Assembly: GCA_964392985.1 (NCBI GenBank)
Contig: CAYMSF010000076.1
Location: forward strand, 1-17,310
DNA length: 17,310 bases
Origin: CAYMSF01 sp964392985
GTDB lineage: Bacteria > Verrucomicrobiota > Lentisphaeria > Victivallales > Victivallaceae
Direction: 5' to 3'
Shown here: positions 14,952-17,310 of the stretch, piece after piece
How positions within the stretch are numbered: the first letter of the stretch is position 1
Layout: each line of letters starts with the position of its first letter
Made by a program: the position numbers and the translations under genes
Notes under the pieces: model-generated
What the model was told of the DNA's origin: nothing
Seen by the model: only the letters and a program-made list of their open reading frames with translations
Database searches by the model: none

Positions 14952-16082
14952 ATGTTCCCACATTGCAAACTTTCAGCATCTGAAATACAATCCTATCTTT
15001 CCGGGGTTAATCCCGAAATGGTTAAAGATTCACTGGGAAACCCGTCTCCGGGATTTTCCGATTTTATGAATTTCATCTCCCCTGCCGCCGCCGGGATGCT
15101 GCCGGAATTGCGTACATCTGCCCGTGCTATAAGAAAAATGCACTTCGGTAATACAGTGCGACTCTATGCGCCACTTTATCTCTCAAATATTTGTATTAAT
15201 GATTGTGCCTATTGCGGCTTTCGCGCTTCATTTCACAATCAGCCGCGTCGCAGATTGAATATGGCTGAAGTTATCACGGAAGCGAAAATCATCAAAAGCT
15301 ACGGGATGGACAGTCTGCTGCTGGTCAGCGGTGAAGATCCGCATGGTATTTCCTGTTCATTTCTCGTTGATATTGTCAAGGAACTCAAAAAAATGTTCTC
15401 ATATATCTCCATCGAAATTTATCCGATGGAACAGGAGAGTTATCGCAAGCTGTATGAGGCAGGTGTCCATGGCTTAACGTTATATCAGGAAACTTATGAC
15501 ACTGAATTATACCGTAAATTGCATCGTGGCGGACCCAAAATGGATTACAGCAAGCGATTGGATGCCATGTCTGCCGGAGCATCTGTTGGTTTCTATAATC
15601 TTGGCATCGGTGTGCTGCTGGGGCTAAATCCGGACTGGAGATTGGAGGCGGTATCACTCGCCGCGCACGGAGTCTGGATGAAAAAGAATTTCTGGCGCAG
15701 TAAAATGCAATTTTCATTTCCGCGCATTACACAGACCGCGGGGGAATTTCAGGTGCCGGCTCCGGTGTCTGAATCCAGCCTGGAACAAATGATGTTATCA
15801 TTCCGTCTCTATTTTCATAATGCCGATATTTTTATTTCTACCCGCGAATCCCGCGATTTCCGTAATCGCATCGTCAGTACCTGTGCCAGCAATATCAGCG
15901 CCGGGTCGCAGGTGGCGCCGGGTGGATACGTCGAACATGAACGCGTCAATGCTTCAGAAGATTTGGGTCAATTTACCGTAACCGACAACAGTTCTGTCGC
16001 CACCGTGATTGCAGACATGAAAAAACAGGGACTGGAACCGGTATTCAAAGACTGGGACAACTGTCTGGGATATACCGGATAA
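14952..16082 (+). CDS. thiH: 2-iminoacetate synthase ThiH (radical SAM tyrosine lyase)
   Basis: A 376-residue protein, the same length class as E. coli ThiH. It cleaves tyrosine with S-adenosylmethionine to give dehydroglycine (2-iminoacetate) for ThiG and p-cresol, under oxygen-poor conditions. The radical SAM cluster motif is CINDCAYC (C81, C85, C88), followed by GF. Other family hallmarks are LLVSGEDPHG, IEIYPMEQESYRKLYEAGV, YQETYDTELYRKLH, IGVLLGL, FSFPRI, STRESRDFRNR, PGGYVEHE and the C-terminal KDWDNCLGYTG. No key residue is missing. Use of ThiH rather than the oxygen-dependent glycine oxidase ThiO suggests an anaerobic or facultative organism. It ends 22 bases before the lipoprotein gene. 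Confidence 0.97.
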   Translation: MFPHCKLSASEIQSYLSGVNPEMVKDSLGNPSPGFSDFMNFISPAAAGMLPELRTSARAIRKMHFGNTVRLYAPLYLSNICINDCAYCGFRASFHNQPRRRLNMAEVITEAKIIKSYGMDSLLLVSGEDPHGISCSFLVDIVKELKKMFSYISIEIYPMEQESYRKLYEAGVHGLTLYQETYDTELYRKLHRGGPKMDYSKRLDAMSAGASVGFYNLGIGVLLGLNPDWRLEAVSLAAHGVWMKKNFWRSKMQFSFPRITQTAGEFQVPAPVSESSLEQMMLSFRLYFHNADIFISTRESRDFRNRIVSTCASNISAGSQVAPGGYVEHERVNASEDLGQFTVTDNSSVATVIADMKKQGLEPVFKDWDNCLGYTG

Positions 16083-16086
16083 TCTT

Positions 16087-16093
16087 AAAGGAG
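16087..16093 (+). promoter_or_regulatory. Ribosome binding site of the lipoprotein gene
   Basis: AAAGGAG overlaps an in-frame GTG at 16093, ruling that codon out as a good start. The ATG at 16105 lies 11 bases after the site, somewhat long but acceptable, and opens directly into a lipoprotein signal peptide. Confidence 0.6.
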
Positions 16094-16104
16094 TGGACCA
16101 TATC

Positions 16105-17139
16105 ATGAAAAAAATTACTTGTCTGTTGATGATTTTCTCATCATTGTTGCTTGCCTCCTGCCGGATTGGAGAAAGTGACCGGAAACCATCACCGTTACCG
16201 CCGATATCCGCAGAAATGAGGAATAAAGCGAAAGAAGTAAAAACCATTATTACTCCCGGCGCGAAGGAAATCGGCATGTTCATTTCGATGAACACCATTA
16301 CGCTCTACTGGGCGCATCCGGAGTATCTGGCGGAACGACTCGCCCTGCCTGGCGTAACCGATGTATATTTTGAAATCAGACTTTCAGTGCTGAATGACAG
16401 TAACTACTACCCTGCCCTCCGGAAAATAATTGCCGCCATTCATGCGGTCAAGATAAAGTGCCATATTGTCATTGAAGATGAAATGTTGTATTCCGCGGAC
16501 AATGAAGATCATGATGCACGCAGAACCGTCTCAGCGATTAAGAGTTACAACTGGTATTCGCCGAGGAACAGCGAATTTGATGGAATTGTAGCGGTGGTGA
16601 ACCCTCATCATATCGTCAGCAGTAATGTCTTTCTAAAACACGGACTGCTCTATTCATGGCAGGACAGCAATTTTGGCAAGAATCATGAGAATGATATGAT
16701 TATGCGTCAGGCGTTCCAGATTCTCGAGGAAATTAAAACCGCGGCCAGTCCGATGTCGCTGACAGTAATAACTGAGAACTTCTATCATGAACACAATAAA
16801 AAAGGCGATCTTTCTCTGGGCAATATCAATGATTTTTGCAAATATACCGACAGTGTCATCATTATTGACTATGCAAAATACGCCAAGGAAGCGTTTGGGT
16901 TGGTCAAGGATGAACTGAAAGACTGCAAGAAAAATCAATCTGTGATGATCTGTCTGCGTACGGATCGCAGCATGTACGGCGAAAATGCCGAAGCGGTCTC
17001 ATTTTCCCGGAAAAAATGGTCACAAATGACTACTGACCTGACCGCTTTGATAAAATATGCTTCGGCGTTTAAATCATATCGCGGAATCTGTTTCCGTGAT
17101 TTCGATGGCTTTGAGTTGCTATTAGAAAAAAATAATTGA
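16105..17139 (+). CDS. Lipoprotein of unknown function, possibly TIM-barrel-like
   Basis: A 344-residue protein with a lipoprotein signal peptide: basic MKK, hydrophobic core, and lipobox LASC with the lipidated cysteine at residue 19. After a proline/serine linker (about 25-35) comes a domain from about 60 to 344 with alternating strands and helices: VTDVYFEIRL, KIKCHIVIEDEM, FDGIVAVVNPHH, MSLTVITENFYHEH, SVIIIDYAKYA, SVMICLRTDR and YRGICFRDFDGFELL. This order of short hydrophobic strands, several ending in D or E, resembles a beta/alpha barrel of the glycoside hydrolase type, with the last strand ending RDFDGFELL. I do not recognise the family and cannot assign catalysis. It follows thiH by 22 bases and may be cotranscribed, but has its own strong ribosome site and no evident role in thiamine synthesis. 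It is probably anchored in the envelope facing the periplasm or cell surface. Confidence 0.85.
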   Translation: MKKITCLLMIFSSLLLASCRIGESDRKPSPLPPISAEMRNKAKEVKTIITPGAKEIGMFISMNTITLYWAHPEYLAERLALPGVTDVYFEIRLSVLNDSNYYPALRKIIAAIHAVKIKCHIVIEDEMLYSADNEDHDARRTVSAIKSYNWYSPRNSEFDGIVAVVNPHHIVSSNVFLKHGLLYSWQDSNFGKNHENDMIMRQAFQILEEIKTAASPMSLTVITENFYHEHNKKGDLSLGNINDFCKYTDSVIIIDYAKYAKEAFGLVKDELKDCKKNQSVMICLRTDRSMYGENAEAVSFSRKKWSQMTTDLTALIKYASAFKSYRGICFRDFDGFELLLEKNN

Positions 17140-17235
17140 GGATGTTGTTATACTCAATAAGGGGATGTAAAGAAATAAGTGGTATTTTTATACTGAGCGT
17201 ATCGGGGAGAAATTTTGGGACTGCTAAAGAGTACT

Positions 17236-17290
17236 GCAAGCATCCCTGCTTGCTTATCAAGCTGGAAGTTTACCCGCCGGAGGCGGCGCC
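17236..17290. repeat. Cluster of short GC-rich inverted repeats at the window edge
   Basis: Bases 17236-17253 form a perfect seven-base stem, GCAAGCA and TGCTTGC, around TCCC. Bases 17274-17286 form CCGCC-GGA-GGCGG, followed by the palindrome GGCGCC (17285-17290). The 171 bases after the lipoprotein stop hold no gene I can support, and this end part is richer in G and C than the other spacers. It may be a dispersed REP-like element or the edge of a feature that continues right of the window. There is no T-run that would make it a simple terminator. Confidence 0.45.
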
Positions 17291-17310
17291 AAAGGCGACC
17301 AGGGCTTGAG

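Noticed and set aside
17135..17158. Terminator after the lipoprotein gene (ATTGAG and CTCAAT stem)
   Set aside because: The six-base AT-rich stem has a 12-base loop, overlaps the stop codon and has no T-run.

Overview
The window is an ordinary-looking piece of bacterial chromosome, AT-leaning and tightly packed, with nine complete protein genes and one partial one. No tRNA, rRNA, phage, transposon or CRISPR signal was seen. Gram-negative features (cleavable signal peptides, a lipoprotein), a rhamnogalacturonan-lyase-like enzyme, TPR-rich proteins and a very large signal-peptide/coiled-coil/TPR protein suggest the Planctomycetes-Verrucomicrobia-Chlamydiae group, perhaps Lentisphaerota or Kiritimatiellota. 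That placement is a soft inference from gene content and style, not from a marker gene.

Layout. Bases 1-1453 (+): the end of a helical protein whose start lies left of the window, overlapping by one base an ABC-2 type permease. 1527-4202 (-): a secreted PL26/YetA-like exo-rhamnogalacturonan lyase homologue, alone on its strand. 4203-4512: a divergent intergenic region with promoter-like elements for both sides. 4513-13286 (+): a probable operon of hflX (ribosome-splitting GTPase), a 1705-residue exported coiled-coil/TPR protein, a membrane GT-C-type glycosyltransferase-like protein with a TPR tail, and a UPF0158 protein; the last two overlap by one base. 13386-14027 (+): an unrecognised helical protein behind a good sigma-70-type promoter. 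14166-16082 (+): thiG and thiH, the thiazole branch of thiamine synthesis, behind a similar promoter. 16105-17139 (+): a lipoprotein that may have a TIM-barrel-like fold. 17140-17310: no gene, but a cluster of short GC-rich inverted repeats that looks unlike the rest of the window.

The most striking object is the giant protein at 5848-10965. It carries two independent families of internal repeats, 42 residues (six heptads) and 35 residues (five heptads). One unit of the first family has lost exactly one heptad. Some copies are nearly identical in DNA, so the duplication is recent and copy number may vary between strains. The next gene, a polytopic GT-C-like protein with its own TPR tail, makes a working hypothesis of an envelope filament or scaffold plus a dedicated membrane partner or glycosylation enzyme. 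This is inference only; the sequence shows the architecture and linkage, not the function.
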